Shown piece by piece: positions 26,046-33,515 of a DNA stretch of 64,000 nt. A model generated the notes under the pieces. It was not told the DNA's origin. It did not search any database and saw only the letters and a list, made by a program, of their open reading frames with translations. The first letter of the stretch is position 1, and each line of letters starts with the position of its first letter. The DNA comes from DATFDN01 sp963767645. Lineage in GTDB: Bacteria > Pseudomonadota > Alphaproteobacteria > Acetobacterales > Acetobacteraceae. The stretch spans positions 62,001 to 126,000 of the forward strand of contig CAVYEW010000005.1 in the NCBI GenBank assembly GCA_963767645.1, in the 5' to 3' direction. The translations under genes and the position numbers were made by a program.

Positions 26046-26450
26046 TTGCCGTTTCCGATCGAGTTCTTGATCGAAGACACTCCGCGCTCGCATGGGTCGA
26101 CGAATGCGAAGGCAAAGGAGCTGTGGAAGCAAAAGGTTGGCCAGATCGCCAGAACACACGTGAAGACGCTAAGAGATTTCTTTTTCCTCGACGATCGACC
26201 GTTGGCGGCGACGATCTTCTATTTTCCCTCGGCCGAGATGGAAGGGGACGTGGACAACATCGTCAAGCTGATCCTCGATGGTATGTGTGCGATAATCTAC
26301 CCCGATGACCGACTTTTGGAGCGGGTCATCGTACAGAAATTCGAGCCTGGAGTTGAGGTGGTTTTCCGATCTCTAACGCCCACACTTGAGCAAGCTCTCG
26401 AAATAGCCCCTCCTGTGATTTACATGCGGATTGATGACGACCTTAGCTAG
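26046..26450 (+). CDS. RusA-family crossover-junction endodeoxyribonuclease-like protein
   Basis: A 134-residue protein resembling RusA, the phage-type Holliday-junction resolvase. It has EFLIEDTPRS at the start, the acidic GDVDNIVKLILDGM motif (Asp 68 and 70) and IYPDDRLLERV (Asp 87/88), with a downstream lysine, matching the metal-binding Asp set of RusA. The start must be TTG 26046: the IS630 copy ends 2 bases before it, and no ATG fits. Rejoining the DNA across the IS shows the frame open for 13 codons upstream but without a start codon or ribosome-binding site, so its expression may now depend on the IS. It is 11 bases from the next gene. Confidence 0.75.
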   Translation: MPFPIEFLIEDTPRSHGSTNAKAKELWKQKVGQIARTHVKTLRDFFFLDDRPLAATIFYFPSAEMEGDVDNIVKLILDGMCAIIYPDDRLLERVIVQKFEPGVEVVFRSLTPTLEQALEIAPPVIYMRIDDDLS

Positions 26451-26461
26451 AGACAGGTGCA

Positions 26462-27310
26462 ATGATATCAAAGGGAGAACTCTGGGAAAGCAGTGCGCTG
26501 AGAAGCTTGAAGCAGATGTCTGAAGAGCGCGGGATGAAATTTTATGTCAATCCGCCACGCGCAGTTGTTCCCGAATTTCTCGGAGATTTCCAGCCGGACG
26601 CTATAGCTCTCGGTCCGGAGGGCGGAATCGTCATCGAGATGAAGAAGCGGACAAGCCCCGCCTCCGAGAAGCAGCTTGCGGAAATTGCCAGAAGGGTTTC
26701 CAGCCAGAAGGGCTGGGAATTTCGCGCGATCTACCTGAATTTGCCTTCCGACGAACCGCTTTTCATAGAAAAGCCGACCTCGCAGCAACTGCACGCTGCA
26801 TTCGAGGAAATCGACACGTTGGCAAGGCAGGGTCATCGCGCCGCGGCACTTGTAGTCGCTTGGGCTGCTCTAGAGGCGCTTGCACGCTTGGCAAGGGCCG
26901 ACAGCGAAGCTCGGAGAGCCAGAGGCCTCTCGCCCCTTCAGGCGATCCAAATGCTGGCCGAAGAAGGCTACATAGAGAACGACGCCGCCGACCGCCTCCG
27001 TAAAATGGCGAAGCTGCGCAACGCAGTTGTCCACGGCGACTTCTCGGTCGCCCTGCCCCCTGGGCAGGTTGAGAGTCTGGTCAAAGAGCTACGGGCGATC
27101 GCCTCCAACATCGAAGCCACTGACCTGAGCCCCTTCTTCCCTCCAGTCAGAAGTAGAGTCCGCGGTTGCCGCCACGCCGATCGTGACGGTGTTTCTCGGT
27201 TCGGTCGAGCGCCGTGTCTCCGTCCCGGCCATGATTGTCCCGCCGTCGCGCGCCGCCTGGGTCAAGCCTGGCCGCAGGCCATCGCCGGAGGCGACGCGCA
27301 GCGGGCTTGA
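26462..27310 (+). CDS. Nuclease-like protein: PD-(D/E)XK domain plus HEPN motif, 3' end altered by IS3
   Basis: The N-terminal domain (about 1-105) has the order EFLGDFQPDAIAL, then GGIVIEMKKR. Asp 46, Glu 59 and Lys 61 form a PD-(D/E)XK nuclease pattern, close to what has been called the AHJR-like restriction-endonuclease fold. The C-terminal helical domain (about 110-215) carries RNAVVH (Arg 186 to His 191), the HEPN RNase signature. The IS3-type element cuts the gene at 27120, within codon 220. Across the CCAC duplication the original frame continues ACG ACC ACA ACG TAG (stop at 28477-28479), so only three whole codons and the stop were displaced. The present frame adds about 60 foreign residues. 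It probably forms an operon with the RusA-like gene. Confidence 0.7.
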   Translation: MISKGELWESSALRSLKQMSEERGMKFYVNPPRAVVPEFLGDFQPDAIALGPEGGIVIEMKKRTSPASEKQLAEIARRVSSQKGWEFRAIYLNLPSDEPLFIEKPTSQQLHAAFEEIDTLARQGHRAAALVVAWAALEALARLARADSEARRARGLSPLQAIQMLAEEGYIENDAADRLRKMAKLRNAVVHGDFSVALPPGQVESLVKELRAIASNIEATDLSPFFPPVRSRVRGCRHADRDGVSRFGRAPCLRPGHDCPAVARRLGQAWPQAIAGGDAQRA

Positions 27311-28144
27311 GCCAGGCGAGCACAGCGGCAGCCTAGTCGAGCCGGGCGCGCGGCCATTCAACGCCGAATGCGGCCTGATCTCATTGTAGTCGCGCTGCCA
27401 GTTCGCCAACACGGCCCGGGCGTGCCGCAGCGAGGTAAACACGGTCTCGTTCAGGCACTCGTCGCGCAGGCGGCCGATGAAGCTCTCGGCGAACGCGTTC
27501 TGCTGCGGCTTGCCAGGCGCGATGTAGTGCCAGCCCACCGCCCGGTCCTGCGACCAGCGCAGGATCGCCACGCTGGTCAGCTCCGTGCCGTTGTCGCTCA
27601 CCACCGCCAGCGGCAAGCTACGCGCCGCGGCGACGGTGTCCAGCTCGCGCGCGACCCGCTTGCCGGACAGCGACGTGTCGGCCACCAGCGCCAGGCACTC
27701 GCGGCTGAAGTCGTCCACCACGCACAGGATCCGGAACCGGCGGCCGTCCGCCAGCGTGTCCGACGCGAAGTCCAGCGACCAGCGCTGGTTGACCACCTCC
27801 GGCACCGCCATGGGTGCCCGCGTGCCGATCGCCCGCTTGCGGCCGCCACGACGACGCACCTGCAGCCGCTCCTCCCGATATAGGCGACGCAGCTTCTTGT
27901 GGTTCGGCCGCAGCCCTTCCCGGGCAAGCAACAGGCCGAGACGGCGATAGCCGAACCGGCGCCGCTCGGCCGCCAGGCTGCACAGTCGGGTTCGCAAATT
28001 GCCGTCGTCCGGCCTGCTCGCCCGGTAGCGAACCATACTGCGATCCGCGCCGAGGAGTGCACACGCCCGCCGCTCGCTGATCCCGTGCGCGTCGCGCACC
28101 GCGGAAACAGCGCCCCTCCGTGCTGCGGGCGTCACCACTTTTTT
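27089..28144 (-). CDS. IS3-family transposase OrfB, made by frameshift from OrfA
   Basis: The catalytic part of an IS3 transposase. It has the N-terminal HTH_21 region (SAVRDAHGISERRACALLG), then the rve integrase core with the DDE residues in WSLDFASDTL, VVSDNGTELT and NAFAESFIGRLRDECLNE, followed by YNEIRPHSALNGRAPG. It is joined to OrfA by a -1 frameshift at the run of six A (28139-28144 on the minus strand). The frame has no stop inside the element: it runs through the left terminal repeat and stops 32 bases out in the host gene at 27089, so the C-terminus of this copy is not native. Confidence 0.88.
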   Translation of the reverse strand, partial: KKVVTPAARRGAVSAVRDAHGISERRACALLGADRSMVRYRASRPDDGNLRTRLCSLAAERRRFGYRRLGLLLAREGLRPNHKKLRRLYREERLQVRRRGGRKRAIGTRAPMAVPEVVNQRWSLDFASDTLADGRRFRILCVVDDFSRECLALVADTSLSGKRVARELDTVAAARSLPLAVVSDNGTELTSVAILRWSQDRAVGWHYIAPGKPQQNAFAESFIGRLRDECLNETVFTSLRHARAVLANWQRDYNEIRPHSALNGRAPGSTRLPLCSPGSSPLRVASGDGLRPGLTQAARDGGTIMAGTETRRSTEPRNTVTIGVAATADSTSDWREEGAQVSGFDVGGDRP

Positions 28145-28462
28145 GATGCCACGTCCTTCAGCACGGCGTTGTCCAGCATTGCCTCCGCCAGCAACTTCTT
28201 CAGCCGTGCGTTCTCTGCCTCTAGCGCTCGCAGCCGCCGCACCTCGGACACATCGAGCCCGCCGAACTTGGCTTTCCACTGATAGAACGTCGCCGGGCTG
28301 ATCCCGTGCTTGCGGCAGAGGTCGGCCGTCTGCATCCCGGCTTCCTGCTCGCGCAGCACGCCGATGATCTGCTCCTCAGTGAACCGCGACTTCCTCATCC
28401 ATCCGCCTCCTGCTCGAAGCGGACTCTACTCAAACCTGGAGGAGATTCAGGGGCTCAGGTCA
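27121..28462. mobile_element. IS3-family (IS407-group-like) insertion sequence
   Basis: The ends are inverted repeats. The left starts TGACCTGAGCCCCT and the right, reversed, starts TGACCTGAGCCCCT; each also has TAGAGTCCGC about 33 bases in. The flanks carry a 4-bp direct duplication, CCAC (27117-27120 and 28463-28466), as expected for the IS407 group. It contains overlapping orfA and orfB on the minus strand. Length is 1342 bp. Confidence 0.93.
28132..28398 (-). CDS. IS3-family transposase OrfA
   Basis: An 88-residue DNA-binding protein. MRKSRFTEEQIIGVLREQEA and CRKHGISPATFYQWKAKFGG form the HTH_Tnp_1 helix-turn-helix, followed by a leucine-zipper-like coiled coil (RRLRALEAENARLKKLLAEA). 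Near the stop the sequence AAAAAAG gives an A AAA AAG slippery heptamer typical of IS3 elements; slipping back one base enters OrfB as GIKKVVTP. Confidence 0.93.
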   Translation of the reverse strand: MRKSRFTEEQIIGVLREQEAGMQTADLCRKHGISPATFYQWKAKFGGLDVSEVRRLRALEAENARLKKLLAEAMLDNAVLKDVASKKW

Positions 28463-28549
28463 CCACGACCACAACGTAGAGGCTCTATCCGCACGTCAGC
28501 TTCTGCCGACTCTGGCTGACCTGCCCAGTCCGTGCTAAACGGCCACGCG

Positions 28550-29182
28550 ATGTCGCCTCCACCCGAGACCCGCACCACTGACCCCCCGCACGCCCGCTTT
28601 ATCCTGCCGCTTGCCGCTGGCGGCTTGGTGCTCGCGCTGCTGCTGTTCGGTGTCGGGCTGTATTTCTGGTTCAGCGGCAGGGCCGTCGCGGCCATCGGCG
28701 GGCCTTTCGTCCTGGAGGACGGCAATGGGCAGACCGTCACCGACCGCAGCTTCCGCGGCAAGTACATGCTGGTCTATTTCGGTTACACCTACTGCCCGGA
28801 TGTCTGCCCCACGACGCTGACCGACGTGGCCGGCGCGCTTGACAAGCTCGGGTCTAAAGCCGGGCAGGTACAGCCGGTGTTCATCACCGTCGATCCGCAA
28901 CGCGATACGCCGTCCGTCATGAAGCAGTATGCGGCCGCCATTTCGCCGCGGATCATCGGGCTGACCGGCACGCCGGAACAGATCGACACGGTCGAGCGGG
29001 AGTACCACGTCTATGCCGCCAAGCACGTGACCGGTCCGGGCCCCAACGAGTACAGCATGGATCACAGTTCTATCCTGTACCTGATGGGACCGAACGGCCG
29101 CTTCATTGCCCCGGTCGATGCCGAGGATACGGCCACGCAGCTTGCCCAGACACTCGGCGGCTTGATTTCGCAAAAAGGGTAG
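28550..29182 (+). CDS. SCO1/SenC-type copper chaperone
   Basis: A membrane-anchored thioredoxin-fold protein that delivers copper to the CuA site of cytochrome c oxidase or maintains its thiols. One helix (LPLAAGGLVLALLLFGVGLY) is followed by the domain with the copper-binding YTYCPDVCPTTL (two Cys) and the distal histidine in YSMDHSSILYLM. The length (210 residues) is normal. The ATG at 28550 is preferred over GTG 28532. The IS3 copy ends 87 bases upstream and may have separated the gene from its original promoter. PCuAC follows 5 bases downstream, so the two form a copper-delivery pair. Confidence 0.93.
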   Translation: MSPPPETRTTDPPHARFILPLAAGGLVLALLLFGVGLYFWFSGRAVAAIGGPFVLEDGNGQTVTDRSFRGKYMLVYFGYTYCPDVCPTTLTDVAGALDKLGSKAGQVQPVFITVDPQRDTPSVMKQYAAAISPRIIGLTGTPEQIDTVEREYHVYAAKHVTGPGPNEYSMDHSSILYLMGPNGRFIAPVDAEDTATQLAQTLGGLISQKG

Positions 29183-29187
29183 AGATC

Positions 29188-29667
29188 GTGCGCCGATCCG
29201 TCCTGCTCGCAGCGACCCTCCTCGCCGCCTCCCCCAGTTTCGCGCAAAAGGACGCTCTCCGCATCGAGCACGCATGGTCGCGCCCCGCCTTGGCTGGGCG
29301 GGTCGGCGTGGCCTATCTTACCGTCACCGACAGCGGCCCGCCCGACCAGCTCATCGGCGCCAGTTCTCCGGTCGCGGCCCGCGCGGAGCTGCACCAGTCC
29401 GTTGCCGAGAACGGCGTGGCGACGATGCGCCCGGTCCAGGCGGTTCCGGTGGCGCCCGGCTCTCCCGCCGTGCTGGCGCCGGGCGGCTATCATCTGATGC
29501 TGGTGGACCTGAAGCGCCCGCTGCAGGCCGGCCAAACCTTTCCGCTGACGCTGAATTTCGCGAAGGCCGGCGCGCTCACAACGACCGTAACCGTTGCACC
29601 GCCGGGTGCCAGTACGGCCACAGGAACAATGGACATGAACGGCATGGGCGCGATGCACCATCGCTGA
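29188..29667 (+). CDS. PCuAC-type periplasmic copper chaperone (DUF461)
   Basis: A 159-residue periplasmic protein that passes Cu(I) to Sco or to the oxidase CuA centre. After a signal peptide (RRSVLLAATLLAASPSFAQ) the H(M)x10Mx21HxM pattern is visible in ELHQSVAENGVATM and GYHLMLVDLKRPL. The C-terminal tail TMDMNGMGAMHHR adds a Met/His-rich copper site. It is coupled to the SCO1 gene (5-base gap) and starts with GTG 29188. Confidence 0.93.
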   Translation: MRRSVLLAATLLAASPSFAQKDALRIEHAWSRPALAGRVGVAYLTVTDSGPPDQLIGASSPVAARAELHQSVAENGVATMRPVQAVPVAPGSPAVLAPGGYHLMLVDLKRPLQAGQTFPLTLNFAKAGALTTTVTVAPPGASTATGTMDMNGMGAMHHR

Positions 29668-29696
29668 GCCGGCTACCAGTGCTATAGCTTCGCCGC

Positions 29697-31943
29697 ATGA
29701 ACAGGCTGTCCGCTTCCGAAGCGGTCGCGCCGGATGTCGGTGGGGCCGTCCGCGCACCGATCGTGCATCTCGCCAGGGCGCATGCCGTCGCGTTGGACAG
29801 CCCGGAGCGGTTCATCAACCGTGAGTTGTCTTGGCTCGACTTCAACCATCGCGTCGTTGAGGAGGCCGAGAATTCGCGTCACCCGTTGCTGGAGCGCGTA
29901 CGGTTCATTTCGATCAGCGCCTCTAATCTGGAGGAGTTCTATTCGGTCCGCGTCGCCGGGCTGATGGGCCAGGCGAAAGCGGGCCTGACCGCGGTCTCGC
30001 CGGACGGGCGCACGCCGGCCCAGCAGCTTGCCGAGATCAAGCTCCGCGCCGAGGCGTTGCGTGCCGATCAGCAGCGGGTCTGGCGCGAGCTGCGAGCGCA
30101 GCTCGACGTCGCGGGAATCGAGGTCCACGAGCCGGCTGCGCTCGGGCCTGACGACCTGGCCTGGCTGGAGGCCTGGTTCATGGACCGCGTCTTCCCCGTG
30201 CTGACGCCGCTCGCCATCGACCCGGCGCATCCGTTCCCGTTCATCCCCAACATGGGCCTGGTGATGGCGCTGCGCCTGATGCCCGAGCCGGGAGGGACGG
30301 GAATGCGCGCCTTGATCCCGCTGCCTGCGCAGGTGGAGCGGTTCGTGCGCCTGCCGGCTCGTGGAGCACGCGCCGGTGCCGGGAAGGCGCCGATCCGCTT
30401 CGTGATGCTGGAGGCGGTGGTCGGGCTGTTCCTCGACCGGATGTTTCCCGGGTTCCGCATCACCGGCCAGGGCATGTTCCGGCTGATCCGCGACACCGAC
30501 GTGGAGTTCGAGGAAGAGGCCGAGGATCTGGTCCGCTCCTACGAGAGCGCGCTCAAGCGGCGTCGGCGCGGAGTCGCGATTCATCTGAGCCTCAGCGCCG
30601 ACATGCCGGAGGAGCTGCGCGACCTGGTGGCCGACGAGCTGGACGCGGGACCCGACGAGATCCAGATCCAGAATGGTATCCTAGGTGTGGCAGACCTTCG
30701 ACAGCTTATTGTCGACGACCGTCCCGACCTGTTGTTCCCGCCCTACACGCCGCGCTTCCCCGAGCGCATCCGCGATTTCGGCGGCGACTGCTTCGCCGCC
30801 ATCCGCGCCAAGGACATCATCGTCCATCACCCGTTCGAGAGCTTCGACGTCGTTGTGCAGTTCCTGCGTCAGGCGGCAGGAGATCCGACGGTGATCGCCG
30901 TCAAGCAGACGCTCTATCGCACCAGCCGCGACAGCCCGATCGTGAAGGCGCTGATCGAGGCCGCCGAGGCCGGCAAGGCCGTCACCGCAGTGATCGAGCT
31001 GCGCGCGCGCTTCGACGAGGAGGCGAATATCCGGTTGGCGCGCGCCCTGGAGGCGGCCGGCGTGCAGGTGGTGTTCGGCTTCGCCGGACTGAAGACGCAC
31101 GCCAAGATGTCGCTCGTGGTGCGGCGCGAAGCCGGAACGGTGCGCTCCTACGCGCATTTCGGCACCGGCAACTACCACCCGATTACGGCGCGCATATACA
31201 CTGACCTGAGCTTCTTCACCTCCGACCCACACCTGACCCGCGACGCGGCGCGGCTGTTCAACTATCTCACCGGCTACGCGCGGCCCGAGCGCATGGATGG
31301 GCTCGCCTTTTCCCCGCTCACCTTGCGCGCCGTGCTCAAGGAGCTGATCGAGCGCGAGGCCGCGTTCGCCCAAGCCGGCAAACCCGCGAATATCTGGCTC
31401 AAGATGAACAGCCTGGTGGACGAGGAGCTGATCGACGCCCTGTATCGCGCATCCCGGGCCGGGGTGAAGGTGATGGCCGTGGTCCGGGGCATTTGCTGCC
31501 TGCGCCCCGGCATCCCCGGCCTGTCGGAGAACATCCGCGTGAAGTCCATCGTCGGCCGGTTCCTGGAGCACAGCCGCATCTGCGTGTTCGGCAACGGCCA
31601 TGCGCTGCCCAGCCGGCACGCGCGCGTCTATATCAGTTCCGCCGATTGGATGGTGCGCAACATGGACTGGCGGGTCGAGACTCTGGTGCCGATCCACAAT
31701 CCCACGGTCCACGCGCAAGTCCTGGACCAGATCATGGTCGTGAACCTGCGCGACACCATGCAGTCCTGGGAGCTGAAGTCGGACGGCAACTGGCGGCGGG
31801 TGCCGTCCGGCAAGCGGCCCTGTTCGGCTCACGACTACTTTATGACCAACCCGTCACTCTCCGGCCGCGGCTCCGCGTTGCACGGACCGGTAGTAGCCTC
31901 CCCGCTGCCATCGCGCCGGCTTGACCGTTTGAACCAGGATTAG
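29697..31943 (+). CDS. ppk1: Polyphosphate kinase 1
   Basis: PPK1 makes inorganic polyphosphate from ATP through a phospho-histidine. The 748-residue protein has the N-terminal FINRELSWLDFNHRVVEEA and SASNLEEFYSVRVAGL, the head and catalytic domains, and the phospholipase-D-like motifs with the catalytic histidines in LKTHAKMSLVVRRE and RHARVYISSADWM, plus FGTGNYHP. Length and order match the family. ppx follows after 3 bases, the classic ppk-ppx operon. A short leader at 29668-29696 holds no obvious strong ribosome-binding site. Confidence 0.97.
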   Translation: MNRLSASEAVAPDVGGAVRAPIVHLARAHAVALDSPERFINRELSWLDFNHRVVEEAENSRHPLLERVRFISISASNLEEFYSVRVAGLMGQAKAGLTAVSPDGRTPAQQLAEIKLRAEALRADQQRVWRELRAQLDVAGIEVHEPAALGPDDLAWLEAWFMDRVFPVLTPLAIDPAHPFPFIPNMGLVMALRLMPEPGGTGMRALIPLPAQVERFVRLPARGARAGAGKAPIRFVMLEAVVGLFLDRMFPGFRITGQGMFRLIRDTDVEFEEEAEDLVRSYESALKRRRRGVAIHLSLSADMPEELRDLVADELDAGPDEIQIQNGILGVADLRQLIVDDRPDLLFPPYTPRFPERIRDFGGDCFAAIRAKDIIVHHPFESFDVVVQFLRQAAGDPTVIAVKQTLYRTSRDSPIVKALIEAAEAGKAVTAVIELRARFDEEANIRLARALEAAGVQVVFGFAGLKTHAKMSLVVRREAGTVRSYAHFGTGNYHPITARIYTDLSFFTSDPHLTRDAARLFNYLTGYARPERMDGLAFSPLTLRAVLKELIEREAAFAQAGKPANIWLKMNSLVDEELIDALYRASRAGVKVMAVVRGICCLRPGIPGLSENIRVKSIVGRFLEHSRICVFGNGHALPSRHARVYISSADWMVRNMDWRVETLVPIHNPTVHAQVLDQIMVVNLRDTMQSWELKSDGNWRRVPSGKRPCSAHDYFMTNPSLSGRGSALHGPVVASPLPSRRLDRLNQD

Positions 31944-31946
31944 TCA

Positions 31947-33497
31947 ATGCCCTTTGCGCCGTCTTTGGAGGCGCCGCGATGCGCGGTGGTCGACCTCGGA
32001 TCGAACTCGGTTCGGCTCGTCGTCTATGAGGGCGTGTGCCGCAACCCGGTGCCGATCTTCAACGAGAAGGCAGTGCTGCGCCTGGGCAAGGGCCTGCAGG
32101 CAACGGGGCGGCTCAATCAGGAGGCCGTGACCCAGGCGCTCAGCGTGCTGCATCGGTTTCAGGCGATTGCGCGCGCCATGGGAGCAGCGCCGCTTGAGGT
32201 GCTGGCTACGGCGGCGGTGCGCGACGCCAGCAATGGGGCGGCCTTCGTAGAGCAGCTTCGGGCGCGGCTGGCCGGGGTGCCGATCCGTATCCTGTCCGGC
32301 GCCGAGGAGGCGGAGTATTCGGCGCTCGGCGTGCTGTGCGGCATCCCGGACGCGGACGGCGTGCTCGCCGATATCGGCGGCGGTTCGCTCGAACTTGTGC
32401 GCCTGAAGGCGGGGCAGCCGAGCGGAGAGTCGCAAACCCTGCGGCTCGGCGTGATCCGGCTGGCGGAGCGCGCCGGCGGCGACGTCGCGCGCGCCCGCTC
32501 GATCGCCGATGAAGACCTCGCGGCGCTGCCTTGGCTGCGCGAAGTCGCCGGCAAGGATCTCTACCTCGTCGGCGGCGCCTGGCGCGCTTTCGCGCGGCTG
32601 CACATGGCACAGACCGCCTATCCGCTGCACATGGTCCACCAATACGAAATGCCGGGGGAGGAGGCGCGCGAGCTGGCGGGCATGATCGCCGGGGCCGGCC
32701 GGCGCATGCTGGAACGCTCGCCGGGGGTTCCGCGCAAGCGGATCGAGGATCTGCCCTTCGCCGCCGTGGTGCTGCGTCGGGTGCTGCGCGCTACCGGCGC
32801 GCGGCGTGTCGTGTTCAGCGCGAGCGGCCTGCGCGAGGGCTGGTTCATGCGCCGCATGCCCCCCGAGATTCGCGAACAGGATCCGCTGATCGCCGCCGGC
32901 CAGGATTACGCCCACCGCCTCGGCCGCGACCCGGCGCTTCCGCCTTTGCTGATCACCTGGACCGCCCCGCTGGTGGCGTACGAGACGCCGGAAGCGCGCC
33001 GGCTGCGAGAGGCGCTGTGCTGGATGTCCGATCTCGGCAGCCGCGATCATCCGGAGTTCCGCGCCGAGCAGGCGTTCTGGCGGGTGTTGCGCGGCCCAGG
33101 CCTCGGGCTCGACCACCACGCCCGCGGCTTTCTCGCGCTTGCCGTGGCGATCCGCTACGAGGTGGAGGCCGAGGCCGGATTCTTGCATTCTGCGCGCGCA
33201 TTGCTCGATGTCGGGGGTGCGCGCCGCGCCGAAATCCTCGGCTCCGCGCTGCGGCTGGCGTACAGCCTCAGCGCCGGCACGCCCGACCTGATCGCCGCCA
33301 CCGCGGTCGCGGTCCAGGGCGGCCGGCTGGTCCTGCGGCTGCGCGAGGAGGCCGGCGTGTTCGCCGGCGAGAGCGTGCTGCGCCGGCTGGACCGGCTAGC
33401 GCAGGCGCTGGGGCTGGAAGCGGCCACGGAACTGGCGGGCCGCAGCAGTGCCGGGCCGCTGTTCGATCCGGCCATTTTGCGGACCGGTACGGGTTAG
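31947..33497 (+). CDS. ppx: Exopolyphosphatase / Ppx-GppA family phosphatase
   Basis: It hydrolyses polyphosphate from its ends, or the pppGpp 5' phosphate. The N-terminal actin-like ASKHA domain carries AVVDLGSNSVRLVVYEG (first phosphate loop) and VLADIGGGSLELVRL (second), with EVLATAAVRDASNG and LSGAEEAEYSALGV between. The long C-terminal helical half (about 310-510) gives 516 residues, longer than GppA and typical of alphaproteobacterial Ppx. It is coupled to ppk (3-base gap). Its stop lies in a 14-bp tandem duplication shared with the convergent MFS gene. Confidence 0.94.
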   Translation: MPFAPSLEAPRCAVVDLGSNSVRLVVYEGVCRNPVPIFNEKAVLRLGKGLQATGRLNQEAVTQALSVLHRFQAIARAMGAAPLEVLATAAVRDASNGAAFVEQLRARLAGVPIRILSGAEEAEYSALGVLCGIPDADGVLADIGGGSLELVRLKAGQPSGESQTLRLGVIRLAERAGGDVARARSIADEDLAALPWLREVAGKDLYLVGGAWRAFARLHMAQTAYPLHMVHQYEMPGEEARELAGMIAGAGRRMLERSPGVPRKRIEDLPFAAVVLRRVLRATGARRVVFSASGLREGWFMRRMPPEIREQDPLIAAGQDYAHRLGRDPALPPLLITWTAPLVAYETPEARRLREALCWMSDLGSRDHPEFRAEQAFWRVLRGPGLGLDHHARGFLALAVAIRYEVEAEAGFLHSARALLDVGGARRAEILGSALRLAYSLSAGTPDLIAATAVAVQGGRLVLRLREEAGVFAGESVLRRLDRLAQALGLEAATELAGRSSAGPLFDPAILRTGTG

Positions 33498-33515
33498 CGC
33501 ATACGGGTTAGCGCA
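33488..33515. repeat. 14-bp tandem duplication covering two stop codons
   Basis: TACGGGTTAGCGCA occurs twice in direct succession (33488-33501 and 33502-33515). The first copy supplies the TAG of ppx; the second, read on the other strand, supplies the TAA of the MFS transporter. The duplication therefore lies exactly at the tail-to-tail junction. Confidence 0.85.

Noticed and set aside
30681..31832. 383-codon frame antisense to ppk
   Set aside because: Shadow of the ppk coding strand; no motif.
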